Below, one piece after another: positions 8,295 to 16,491 of a DNA stretch of 45,407 nucleotides; within the stretch, counting starts at the first letter, position 1, and each line of letters starts with the position of its first letter. The translations under genes and the position numbers were made by a program. The notes under the pieces were generated by a model, which had not been told where the DNA came from, made no database searches, and was given only the letters and a program-made list of their open reading frames with translations. This DNA is from Clostridia bacterium. GTDB taxonomy: Bacteria; Bacillota; Clostridia; Oscillospirales; Butyricicoccaceae. The stretch is from NCBI GenBank assembly GCA_017455565.1, contig JAFSZV010000051.1:1-45407 (forward strand), in the 5' to 3' direction.

Positions 8295-8904
8295 CGCTTT
8301 CCCCTCCTTTCGCTGGATTAGACGAAGAAAAAGCGGAAATGTTCCCGGTTTGCAGCAATAATTTTCGCAGATTTCCGCGGGCACGTGCGATCCTGGATTT
8401 TACCGTCCCACGCTCGAGAAAAAGGATCTCTCCGATCTCTTCATAGCTCAAGCCCTGAACATCGCGCAAAATGATGATCTGCCGCTGCGCTTCCGGCAGC
8501 GAGAGAATGGCGTCGCACAGCGATTTTCTCAGTTGCGCCGCTTCAAATACCGTTTCCGGCGCATAGCGTTCGTCCGGAATGGGAAGCGCATAATCCTCGT
8601 TGTCTTCATCCTTCTGCTCCAGCGGCTGCTCGGCGCGGCGGATCTTTTGCATTAAAAGATCCTTACAGACATTGACGGCGATCCGATAGATCCAGGTTGA
8701 GAAGTTGCTTTCCTCCTGAAATCCATCCAAAAACCGGAACACCCGGAGAAACACTTCCTGCGCCGCGTCCTGTGCGTCGTCACGATTGCCAAGATACCGA
8801 AGCGCCAGCATATAGATCCGTCCCTCATAGGCCGTGACCAGCGCCGAAAAGGCGGCTTGGTCGCCGGTGCGCGCACGGCGCACCAGATCCTGTTCACTGT
8901 GCAT
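8272..8904 (-). CDS. ECF-family RNA polymerase sigma factor
   Basis: A 210-aa alternative sigma factor with only regions 2 and 4. Region 2 (about residues 20-95) contains DAAQEVFLRVFR and the -10-recognising FSTWIYRIAVNVCKDLL. Region 4 (about 130-190) has LPEAQRQIIILRDVQGLSYEE followed by the helix-turn-helix and GTVKSRIARAR. It resembles the SigW/RpoE group. It starts 4 nt after the dus stop, with its Shine-Dalgarno inside the end of dus, so translation is coupled. The pairing with the next gene fits a classical sigma/anti-sigma switch for envelope stress. No ECF-type promoter upstream of its own operon was recognised. Confidence 0.92.
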   Translation of the reverse strand: MHSEQDLVRRARTGDQAAFSALVTAYEGRIYMLALRYLGNRDDAQDAAQEVFLRVFRFLDGFQEESNFSTWIYRIAVNVCKDLLMQKIRRAEQPLEQKDEDNEDYALPIPDERYAPETVFEAAQLRKSLCDAILSLPEAQRQIIILRDVQGLSYEEIGEILFLERGTVKSRIARARGNLRKLLLQTGNISAFSSSNPAKGGESDANLQRL

Positions 8905-8908
8905 GCTC

Positions 8909-9889
8909 TCACTCCTTCAGCGTAAGTCCTGCAGCCTCCATTTCCTCGCAAAGCGCGAGAAATTCCGATTCGGCGGTCACCTGTGACATCTTCGCCTTAT
9001 AAGGCTTTCCGCCGTTCAGATGTCCTAAATACCATAAAATATGCTTTCGAAGCTCGGGCATGGCCCTGTGCTCGGATTTAAAAGCGCAGGCCAGCGCCAC
9101 ATGCCGTTTCATCACGGAAAACAGTTCCTCTGCCGTATGCCGGGGCGGCGTTTTTCCCTGGTCCAGAGCGACACAATCTGCAAAAATCATGGGAAAGCCT
9201 TCAGCGCCTCTTGCGATCATCACATAATCCGCGCCGGTCTCATTCAGAATGGCAACACAGTCCGCCGCACTGAGGGCATCACCGCTGGCGACGACGGGAA
9301 CGCTTACCGCGTTTTTTACTGCCGTGACCATGGCGCGGTCGCTTTTGCCGCTGTACATCTGCATGCGGGTGCGCCCATGGATGCAGAGTGCGTCCGCTCC
9401 GGCGGCCTCCAGTGCTTTGGCAAATTCCGCGCAGTTGCGCCGGTCTTCCCGGATCCCGCTGCGGAATTTGACCGTTACGGGCAGCGGAACGGCCCGCTTT
9501 ATTGCGGCAACGATCTGTGCCGCCAGCGCGGGGGCTGCCATCAGGGCGCTGCCATCGCCGTTGCTGTATACCTTCGGCACGGGGCAGCCCATGTTCACAT
9601 CGATAAAATCCGGCGCGCACAGTGCGGCGACGCGCTGTGCCGCTTCCGCCATTACGTCAGGCTCGTGACCGAAAAGCTGTACGCCGCAGGGCCGTCTTTC
9701 ACCCGGCTGGATGAGAAGTCCGGCTGTTTTCAGGTCATCATAGACTATCGCCTTTGCGCTCACCATCTCAGTATAGGTCACAGAAGCGCCGTAATCACAG
9801 CAGATCCGGCGAAAAGCCGCGTCGGTGATCCCGGCCATCGGTGCCAGAAAAAATCGGTTTTGGGGCTCAAATCCGCAAAACAAGCTCAT
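8909..9889 (-). CDS. dusB: tRNA-dihydrouridine synthase (DusB-like)
   Basis: FMN- and NADPH-dependent reductase of uridines in the tRNA D-loop, 326 aa. The TIM-barrel opens with FFLAPMAGITDAAFR and has the catalytic Cys in DVNMGCPVPKV, the K of TVKFRSG, the HGRTRMQMYSG phosphate/tRNA motif and the FMN-binding SGDALS and IARGAEG loops. The C-terminal helical domain (about 240-326) grips tRNA. DusB is the common Firmicute subtype. It overlaps the capA-like gene by 4 nt (ATGA) and is followed at once by the sigma factor, so it sits in the middle of a stress-type operon. Confidence 0.93.
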   Translation of the reverse strand: MSLFCGFEPQNRFFLAPMAGITDAAFRRICCDYGASVTYTEMVSAKAIVYDDLKTAGLLIQPGERRPCGVQLFGHEPDVMAEAAQRVAALCAPDFIDVNMGCPVPKVYSNGDGSALMAAPALAAQIVAAIKRAVPLPVTVKFRSGIREDRRNCAEFAKALEAAGADALCIHGRTRMQMYSGKSDRAMVTAVKNAVSVPVVASGDALSAADCVAILNETGADYVMIARGAEGFPMIFADCVALDQGKTPPRHTAEELFSVMKRHVALACAFKSEHRAMPELRKHILWYLGHLNGGKPYKAKMSQVTAESEFLALCEEMEAAGLTLKE

Positions 9890-11106
9890 TTATCCGGCTC
9901 CCATTTCGCTGTAAAGTCACCTAGCACCTGCTCCGCCAGATCATTGAGATAATCCAAGGTCATCGGTTTGTCATGATTCTTGATCCCGTGTTCCGCCGCC
10001 AGCTCTTTGGTATAGTCCTGCAGCGGATAGACGCAGTAGCCGCCCTTGTTCCGGTAGTGTGTGACCGTGGGGATGACCCCAGCGGAATCGATGGAAAGCA
10101 ACTGATGGGTCATAGGGTCAAAGGTCAGGCGCAGATCCAGGATCCCGCCAAGCATAGTGGACAGCTTGTGCTGACCGGAGATAAAATTGCCCAGCGAATA
10201 GACACACAAGGTTCGGTTCCCCTCGTCGCTGTCATACCATTCCACAGGCTCAAGCACGTGCGGATGGGTGCCGATGATCAGATCGGCGCCGTGATCGCAC
10301 AGCATCTGCGCCAGATCCACCTGATAGCTGGACGCGGTAAGCTGATATTCGTTGCCCCAGTGCATGGAAACGATCAGATAATCGCACAGTGGGCGGATCG
10401 CCTCCATGTCCTCCGCGATCTTCACTTCGTCGGCCAGGGCGATCATATACGATTTGTCCTTTGGCAAAGAATAGCCGTTGAGCCCGTAAGTATAGGACAG
10501 AAAGCCGAAGCGTATCCCCTGCTTTTCCAGAATGCAAAGCGCGGACGCCTCTTCCTCGCTGCAAAACGCGCCCAGCACGGCCTCAAAGTTCCGCTGACGA
10601 ACGTTTTCCAGACAGGCTTCCAGCCCCTTTACACCCTTATCCAGCGAGTGATTGGTCGCCAGATTGATCACGTTGAAGCCGGCCTTGATCAGCGCGTCGG
10701 CCGCTTCGTCTGGCGCGGCAAGGTTGGGATAGGCGCTGACTTCGCCGGTGAGCATGACCTCCTGATTGATAAACGCGATGTCGCTTCCCTCAATTATGGG
10801 AGCGATGTGCTCATAAAGATGGAAAAAATCGTAGGAGCCGTCGTCCAGCCTGCTGTCAATAGAAAGGGTGTTATGCAGCAGATTGTCCCCCGCCGCCGTG
10901 ATTCGGATGCGGATTGGCTCTGGTACCGGGTCCGGCGAAGCAGAAGGGCCCTGATCCGGCACGGGCGTCGGCTGTATTTCTTCGGGTGTGTCTTCCGAAA
11001 CGGGGGGCTCGACGATCTGCGGCGAAATAGGCTCGGACGCCGCGCAGGCCGTTGTCAGCAGCAAAAGCGACAGAACGGCGCAGAAAAAACGAATACAACG
11101 GTTCAT
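9886..11106 (-). CDS. CapA-family lipoprotein (metallophosphatase-like fold)
   Basis: A 406-aa surface lipoprotein. The signal peptide ends in a lipobox LTTAC (lipidated C21), followed by a Pro/Glu-rich linker to residue about 63. The catalytic-like domain has the CapA/PGA_cap series: TAAGDNLLH (69-78), INQEV, NLATNHSLD, SMHWGNEY, GTHPHV and VYSLGNF. In Bacillus anthracis CapA takes part in poly-gamma-glutamate export; in many gut Firmicutes the homologues stand alone and have no proven role. No other capsule gene is nearby. The gene has its own promoter and is the first of the capA-dus-sigma-antisigma operon. An ATG start with AGGAGGAG Shine-Dalgarno supports the boundary. Confidence 0.87.
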   Translation of the reverse strand: MNRCIRFFCAVLSLLLLTTACAASEPISPQIVEPPVSEDTPEEIQPTPVPDQGPSASPDPVPEPIRIRITAAGDNLLHNTLSIDSRLDDGSYDFFHLYEHIAPIIEGSDIAFINQEVMLTGEVSAYPNLAAPDEAADALIKAGFNVINLATNHSLDKGVKGLEACLENVRQRNFEAVLGAFCSEEEASALCILEKQGIRFGFLSYTYGLNGYSLPKDKSYMIALADEVKIAEDMEAIRPLCDYLIVSMHWGNEYQLTASSYQVDLAQMLCDHGADLIIGTHPHVLEPVEWYDSDEGNRTLCVYSLGNFISGQHKLSTMLGGILDLRLTFDPMTHQLLSIDSAGVIPTVTHYRNKGGYCVYPLQDYTKELAAEHGIKNHDKPMTLDYLNDLAEQVLGDFTAKWEPDK

Positions 11107-11127
11107 TTGATCTCCTCCTGAATTTAT

Positions 11128-11156
11128 ATCATACCAAAATTATGCTGATCTGACAA
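11128..11156 (-). promoter_or_regulatory. Promoter of capA-dus-sigma operon
   Basis: On the minus strand, TTGTCA (11151-11156), 17-nt spacer, TATGAT (11128-11133), with TGG just before the -10. It lies between the upstream terminator and the capA-like gene. Confidence 0.75.
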
Positions 11157-11186
11157 CGGTTTTTTGAAAACCGCCGGATAAAAAGA

Positions 11187-11214
11187 AAAAACGGCATGTC
11201 AGCATGCCGTTTTT
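11187..11214. terminator. Terminator after ABC operon
   Basis: Stem ACGGCATG/CATGCCGT, extended by A:T pairs, with a TCAG loop and T-runs on both sides (TTTTTTCTTTTT in the minus direction). It ends the MalK-type gene transcript. Confidence 0.85.
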
Positions 11215-11227
11215 GTATATACGGGGA

Positions 11228-12496
11228 TCATTTTTTTCTGGACAGCAGACGTAAGCCTTCTCGGTCTTTTTTCGCTGCCTCGGGAATCTTCGGCGCTTCT
11301 CCGGCTTCAGTCTCATACATCCTGTCTATTTTCGGCGAAAGCACCGATTCCGTGATTCGGTCGGAAGAAATCGCTTCTTTCGCTGCGGAAAACTCCAGAT
11401 TTCCGCCGTCTTCCGTGGAAAAAAGATGGATGGCATTGCCGTGAAAACGGAGCATAACCCGCTCCCCTTCCGAGGCAACGTCCACAAAGTGGCCCGAATC
11501 GTCCATACCGGAGACCACCGCCACGACGTCCTGCCCCAGCGCATGCAAATGCAGATGGATCGAGCTGCCCATCATTTCCAACACGCCTCTGACGGCGGGG
11601 ATCCCCTCGTCCTCCAGTGTGATGTGCTCGGGACGGACGCCCACGACCACGGGCTGCGGCTGAACGTCGCAGGAAAACAGCCGCTCCTGCTTTTCCTCTG
11701 AAATCTCCACCCGGTAACCGCCCATCGTGGCAAAAAAACGCCCGTTTTCCTTGTGCAGCTCGCCCTGGAAAAAGTTCATTTGCGGTGTGCCGATAAAGCC
11801 GCCGACAAATTGATTGGCCGGATGGGCAAACACCTCCTGCGGGGTGCCCACCTGCTGGATAAAGCCGTCTTTCATAATCACGATCCGGTCGCCCAGCGTC
11901 ATGGCCTCGGTCTGATCGTGGGTTACGTATACAAAGGTGGTGTCCAGCTTGCGGCGCAGGGTCAGGATCTCGGCGCGCATCTGGTTACGGAGCTTGGCAT
12001 CCAGGTTCGACAGCGGTTCGTCCATCAAAAACACCTGCGGCTCGCGCACGATGGCGCGGCCGATAGCCACGCGCTGCCGCTGACCGCCGGAAAGCGCCTT
12101 CGGCTTGCGCTTTAAAAGTTCGGTGATGGCAAGGCTCTGTGCCGCTTCTTTCACCTTCTGGTCAATGACGGATTTCGGGTATTTCCGCAGCCTGAGCCCG
12201 TAAGCGATGTTCTCATACACCGTCATATGGGGATACAGGGCGTAATTCTGGAACACCATGGCGATGTCCCGGTCTTTCGGGGTGATGTCGTTCACCAGAC
12301 GGTTTCCGATGTAAATATTCCCCGATGTAGGCGATTCAAGACCCGCGATCATGCGGAGTGTCGTGGATTTTCCGCAGCCCGACGGGCCCACAAAAACGAC
12401 GAACTCCTTGTCATGGATCTCAAGATTGAACGAATCAACCGCCACGACGCTTTTATCAAATACCTTGCTGACGTTTTCAAAACGTACTCCGGCCAT
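11228..12496 (-). CDS. MalK/MsmX/UgpC-type ABC transporter ATP-binding protein
   Basis: A 422-aa cytoplasmic ATPase that should power the sugar importer encoded upstream. Walker A is GPSGCGKST, the Q-loop MVFQNYALYPHMTV, the signature LSGGQRQRVA, Walker B VFLMDEPLSNLDA and the H-loop THDQTEA. A TOBE/regulatory domain follows from about residue 240 (VGVRPEHI is its marker), then an extra charged tail of about 50 residues. The ATG at 12494-12496, preceded by GAAAGAGGG, is preferred over one 33 nt upstream because it gives the standard family N-terminus MAGVRFENVSKVF. It lies 2 nt after the MacB-like gene's stop and is the only ATPase gene in the operon. Confidence 0.92.
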   Translation of the reverse strand: MAGVRFENVSKVFDKSVVAVDSFNLEIHDKEFVVFVGPSGCGKSTTLRMIAGLESPTSGNIYIGNRLVNDITPKDRDIAMVFQNYALYPHMTVYENIAYGLRLRKYPKSVIDQKVKEAAQSLAITELLKRKPKALSGGQRQRVAIGRAIVREPQVFLMDEPLSNLDAKLRNQMRAEILTLRRKLDTTFVYVTHDQTEAMTLGDRIVIMKDGFIQQVGTPQEVFAHPANQFVGGFIGTPQMNFFQGELHKENGRFFATMGGYRVEISEEKQERLFSCDVQPQPVVVGVRPEHITLEDEGIPAVRGVLEMMGSSIHLHLHALGQDVVAVVSGMDDSGHFVDVASEGERVMLRFHGNAIHLFSTEDGGNLEFSAAKEAISSDRITESVLSPKIDRMYETEAGEAPKIPEAAKKDREGLRLLSRKK

Positions 12497-12498
12497 AC

Positions 12499-13575
12499 TC
12501 AATCCCTCTTTCCGGCAGTGCGCTGCCACTTCTTTTCCCGCTGTGCCTCGATCCGGGCTTCAACGGCGGTCTTTGCTTTGACCCGCACCGTGTGAATGAG
12601 CCGGATCGCTCCGCGGATCGCCGTCACCAGAATGCTGACGACCGGGCAGATTGCAAACAGCACGGTCAGCACCAGAAGCAGCGCAGCATAATCCTCGGTA
12701 AGGCGGACGGCGTTTTCCCAATAGGGATAAATAATCCCGCTTACGCCCATGCTCCGCTTGCCGAAGTCTTTGACCACCTGAATCAAATTCGGCATCGTAT
12801 AGCGGCGGCTGTTTTCCACGACGATGCCGTTCCCCACGGGAAAGCTGTCGTTCAGCATGTTTTTTCCAAACCCCGTGATCGGATCAGGCAAAACAATCTC
12901 ATAACAGGTGATACCCGCGTTTTCCTGCAGCTCCTTCAGCGTGGAAAATGCCATAAACATTCCCTCGCCGCCGGTATAGGCTTCCGCGCTGTAGGGATCG
13001 TTTTCCCGTGCGACGACGCCTGCAACATAAAAGCTTTTTTCCTCAATGGTCACCGACATGCCTGCAAGGTCTGTTCCTCCAAACAGCTTCCAGGCCAGCG
13101 ACTCATCCAGGATCACCCGATCCTTCATCAGATCGGCGTCGGAAAGATAGCTGCCCGATCGAAGCGGCAGCGGATGGAACCGGAAAAAATCACTGCCCAC
13201 GCCGGTCACTTTGACCTGCGCGCTGCCCCGGTCGCCCGCAACATTCAACGTGCCCATGCCGCAATACGCATCGGTAAAAAGGCTTCCGCCCTCGGGAGCC
13301 TCCATCGACGACTCCCGCAGCTTGTTGAGCAGATTATAGCGGAAGGTATAGATCGTTTCCTCCTGGATCGGTTGATCATGGGGCAAATAGCAGGCCAACT
13401 GTGCAAAGCGCTCGCCGCTTTGTCCCGCCCAGGTTTTGGCTGCGTTGAGCGTCGGCAGCGCCGACGTCACGCCCCTGCTGAGCAGGATGCAAACCACAGC
13501 CAAACCGGCCAAAAGCAGATTCAGGCCCCAAAAGAGCCATTGTTTCCAGGAAACCTTTTTGATAATGCTCATCAT
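12499..13575 (-). CDS. MacB-like periplasmic-core-domain membrane protein
   Basis: A 358-aa envelope protein. One transmembrane helix is near residues 10-33 and a second near 297-322, with an extracytoplasmic domain of about 250 aa between them. That domain has the feel of MacB_PCD: GVGSDFFRFHPLPLRSGSYL, then VILDESLAWKLFGGTDLAGM and the IEEKSFYVAGVV strand. A true MacB/FtsX permease has four transmembrane helices, three of them after the core; here only one follows, then a basic cytoplasmic tail. It therefore is unlikely to be a complete permease. It overlaps the adaptor gene by 4 nt. I infer an envelope scaffold or coupling role, not transport by itself. Confidence 0.72.
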   Translation of the reverse strand: MMSIIKKVSWKQWLFWGLNLLLAGLAVVCILLSRGVTSALPTLNAAKTWAGQSGERFAQLACYLPHDQPIQEETIYTFRYNLLNKLRESSMEAPEGGSLFTDAYCGMGTLNVAGDRGSAQVKVTGVGSDFFRFHPLPLRSGSYLSDADLMKDRVILDESLAWKLFGGTDLAGMSVTIEEKSFYVAGVVARENDPYSAEAYTGGEGMFMAFSTLKELQENAGITCYEIVLPDPITGFGKNMLNDSFPVGNGIVVENSRRYTMPNLIQVVKDFGKRSMGVSGIIYPYWENAVRLTEDYAALLLVLTVLFAICPVVSILVTAIRGAIRLIHTVRVKAKTAVEARIEAQREKKWQRTAGKRD

Positions 13576-15596
13576 GGATTCTCAACCAGATTGACCTGCA
13601 TCCCGGCGTCCACAGGCTTGCTGGAGGTGGTGATGACGAAGTCGCCGTAGCTCAGGCCGCTGACGGCGCTTTGCGTATCATCCTGCGCCAGGACGTTCAC
13701 ATCGACGCGGGTCGCGGTATAACGGTTGCCCAGCGGCGTATTTTTGGCCGTAAGCACCAGCACGAAGCTGCCGTTGGTATCGGACCGTACGGCGCTTGTG
13801 GGGATGATACTGTCGAAATTGGCGCTCTTCTGGCCGATGGAAAGCGTCAGGTTTTGGCCGGTGGACACGTCGCCGGTGATGTTGAAAACAAGGATCTTGC
13901 TCTTGCCTTGGCTCTGGGGATCGTTGACGATTGAGGCCAGCGTGGCTTTGATCTCGGGACCCCAATAATAGTTGACGACCTCCGCGCTGTCGCCCACTCT
14001 TACCTTCTGCGCCTGCTCACTGGTCACGGTAATGCGGACATTGTAGCCCCGGTCCACCAGCTCGATGACGGCAAGCGTCTCGTTTGCGGCGGCGTCGCGG
14101 CCCGCCGTCACGTTGACGGCACTGACCACGCCGGAGACCTTTGCGGTGATCTCACGGCCCACGGAATCGGTCTGCAGGCTGGCAACCAGCTCTTGCTGCC
14201 GCGCAATCTTCTTTTTCTGGTCCTGTAGATCCAGATTTTCGCGGGCGATGTTTTTATCGTCATTTTTCTTCTGCTCTGCAAGGGCAAAGAGCAGATCCTC
14301 CAAAGAGGTTTTCAGCCGTTCATACTCTTCTTCGGCGGCGTCATAATCGGCTTTCCGCTGCTGAAGGGCGTTGTCGGCGTCCTTCAACTGTGAAATAAGC
14401 TCGGCCTGTGCGGCGGCGCGGCCTTTCATGGAATCGCGCCACTGCTGGGCGCCGGTAAGGTTTTGAGTCGCGGTGGCAAGCTGGCGGTTGATCTCGCGGG
14501 CCTGTAGACTTTTGTCCTTGAGCTCGTCCTCGTGCTCTTCGATGGATTTATTGAGCTCATCAATCTGTTGTTGAACGCTTGCGCCAGTCTTTATGAATTC
14601 TTGCCATTTTTCAACTTCATTTTCCCATTTGCGTTGATCATTAATGTCTTTTATTAACGCCTTATAGGCATCCACTTCATTCTGCGTAACAGGGGTATGA
14701 TAATCCTCTTCATTTGCTCTATCAACAAGGATACCCATTTGAATCAAGAGTTCATCTTCAGAATACGTAGGAAATAATTCTTTTGCTTTTTCTTTTAAAG
14801 AATTAAATGCTTCTCCATACGTCATCATCAAATTATCAACTATTTCCTTTGACTTTGTGAGCTCTTTCATTGCATTTCGGAGTTGTTCTTCCGCATTGCT
14901 TTTCCCGCTTTTCAGCTCTTCCAGCTGCTCATCTTCGTCGTCGATGGTTTTGGAGAGCTTATCCATCTCGCTGTTGAGGGTCTTGAACTGATCCTCCAGC
15001 GTGCCGACGCTCTCTTCATACTGTGCCACCGATTTTTCGGCCTCAGCCAGCGCGGTCTCAAGATCGGCCTGGTTGCGCTCCGCTTCGCGGATCGCCGCGG
15101 CGGACGCGGTGATCTCATCGGGAGTATAAGTGTTAGCCAGCATAGCGGCGTTGGCCTTTGCCATGGCGTCGCGGGCCTTCTGGATGTCGCGGTCCTCCCG
15201 GGCATAGTCCCGATCCGTCAGATCGAGAAGCGCGCGCTGATAGGAAAGCTGGAGCGATTCCAGCAGCTCCTGCGCGTCCTTCAGTTCCGAGCTGTCGGCG
15301 TCGGAAAGGACGAACAGGACGTCGCCCGTTTCCACCTTGTCGCCCACCTTGACGTAAACGGTCTCCACCTTACGGGTCTGGTTAACGACTACCTCATAGC
15401 TGTCGCCCGCCGTTACCGACCCGGTCCCGCGGATACGGGCATTGATGCTGCCGGAGGTCACGCTCGCGGTGGCCACCTCAGGCAGAGAGTGATTCATGAT
15501 GGTGCGGGAAAAGAATGTAAGCACCAGCATCACCGACAAAAAGATGATGACAGCGTTCTTGACCCAGCCTCTTTTTTTCACCGAATTTTCTTCCAT
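13572..15596 (-). CDS. HlyD/RND-adaptor-like membrane fusion protein with long coiled coil
   Basis: A 674-aa membrane-anchored periplasmic adaptor type protein. One N-terminal transmembrane helix at about 13-31 is followed by a lipoyl/barrel-sandwich half (SVTSGSINARIRGTGSV, then VKVGDKVETGDVLFVL), a very long alpha-helical coiled coil at about 105-485, the second lipoyl half (ITAKVSGVVSAVNVTAG), and beta-barrel/membrane-proximal domains to the end. Family adaptors are usually 350-450 aa, so the hairpin is roughly twice the common size. The codons for about residues 237-340 are markedly AT-rich. In Gram-positives such adaptors usually work with MacAB-type exporters. Here it lies between sugar-importer permeases and a MacB-like protein. 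Confidence 0.82.
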   Translation of the reverse strand: MEENSVKKRGWVKNAVIIFLSVMLVLTFFSRTIMNHSLPEVATASVTSGSINARIRGTGSVTAGDSYEVVVNQTRKVETVYVKVGDKVETGDVLFVLSDADSSELKDAQELLESLQLSYQRALLDLTDRDYAREDRDIQKARDAMAKANAAMLANTYTPDEITASAAAIREAERNQADLETALAEAEKSVAQYEESVGTLEDQFKTLNSEMDKLSKTIDDEDEQLEELKSGKSNAEEQLRNAMKELTKSKEIVDNLMMTYGEAFNSLKEKAKELFPTYSEDELLIQMGILVDRANEEDYHTPVTQNEVDAYKALIKDINDQRKWENEVEKWQEFIKTGASVQQQIDELNKSIEEHEDELKDKSLQAREINRQLATATQNLTGAQQWRDSMKGRAAAQAELISQLKDADNALQQRKADYDAAEEEYERLKTSLEDLLFALAEQKKNDDKNIARENLDLQDQKKKIARQQELVASLQTDSVGREITAKVSGVVSAVNVTAGRDAAANETLAVIELVDRGYNVRITVTSEQAQKVRVGDSAEVVNYYWGPEIKATLASIVNDPQSQGKSKILVFNITGDVSTGQNLTLSIGQKSANFDSIIPTSAVRSDTNGSFVLVLTAKNTPLGNRYTATRVDVNVLAQDDTQSAVSGLSYGDFVITTSSKPVDAGMQVNLVENP

Positions 15597-15606
15597 ATCC
15601 GTTACC

Positions 15607-16491
15607 TCAACCTTTCACCGAGCCGGATTGGGCAATGCCCTCGACCAGATATTCTTCACCGTGCAGGAACAGCAGCAGCGACGGGATCATGTAAATCGTC
15701 GCCACGGCAAACGCAAGCCCGATCTCCCCGGAATTGATGGTGGAAAGATACACCGAGAGCGGCTGCATTTCGGCGTCCTTCAACAGGATCAGCGGCTGCT
15801 CCACCATGTTCCAGTAATCGATAAACACCAGGATTGCAATGGAATACAGTGCGCTGCGGCACTGGGGCAGATAGATCCTGGTAAAAATCTGCCATTCGCT
15901 TGAGCCGTCGAGCTTGGCGGCTTCGATCTGCGAAACAGGGATGCGCCGCATGAACTTGGTCAGAAGAAAGACCGAAAACGGCGCGAAAGCCCCGGGAAAG
16001 ATGATGGACCAGCGGGTGTTCAGGATCCCCAGAAAGTCCGACACCAGATAATTCGGCACCAGCGTGACCTGATACGGCATCAGCATCAGGATCACGTAAA
16101 AGAAGAAGATCGAATCCCGCACCTTCCCTCTCCAGCGGCTGAAGCCGTAAGCGGCTACTGCCGCCACGCCGACCTGCAGGAGGACGATGGGCACCACCAG
16201 GATCACGGAGTTCCAGAATTTCAAAAGATACTCCGGACTTTTGATAAACGTGGTGATGTACTGGGAAAAGGTGACTTTATCCGGGATGAACTTCAGATTC
16301 ACTGCTTCGGAAATATAGGTCTTCCCGTCTTTTGCGGCGGTAAAGACCGAACCGTAGTTGGAATTGATCTCCGACTGGGTCATAAAGGAATTGGAAATGG
16401 TGAGCACCGTCGGCATCAAAAAGGAAAGCGCGAACAGCGCCGCCACAAAGGTCATAAATATGCGCCGGAAAAGATGCTTCGTTTTTTTCAT
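15607..16491 (-). CDS. Carbohydrate ABC transporter permease (MalG type)
   Basis: A 294-aa inner-membrane permease with six predicted helices. The conserved EAA loop that docks on the ATPase is IEAAKLDGSSEWQIFTRIYL in the C-terminal third. The N-terminus (FRRIFMTFVAALFALSFLMP) is the first membrane helix, followed by a MalG-type external loop of about 65 aa. It overlaps the MalF-type gene by 4 nt and is followed 10 nt later by the adaptor gene. It should form a heterodimeric channel with the preceding permease. The cargo is a sugar or oligosaccharide by family; the specific one is unknown. Confidence 0.92.
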   Translation of the reverse strand: MKKTKHLFRRIFMTFVAALFALSFLMPTVLTISNSFMTQSEINSNYGSVFTAAKDGKTYISEAVNLKFIPDKVTFSQYITTFIKSPEYLLKFWNSVILVVPIVLLQVGVAAVAAYGFSRWRGKVRDSIFFFYVILMLMPYQVTLVPNYLVSDFLGILNTRWSIIFPGAFAPFSVFLLTKFMRRIPVSQIEAAKLDGSSEWQIFTRIYLPQCRSALYSIAILVFIDYWNMVEQPLILLKDAEMQPLSVYLSTINSGEIGLAFAVATIYMIPSLLLFLHGEEYLVEGIAQSGSVKG

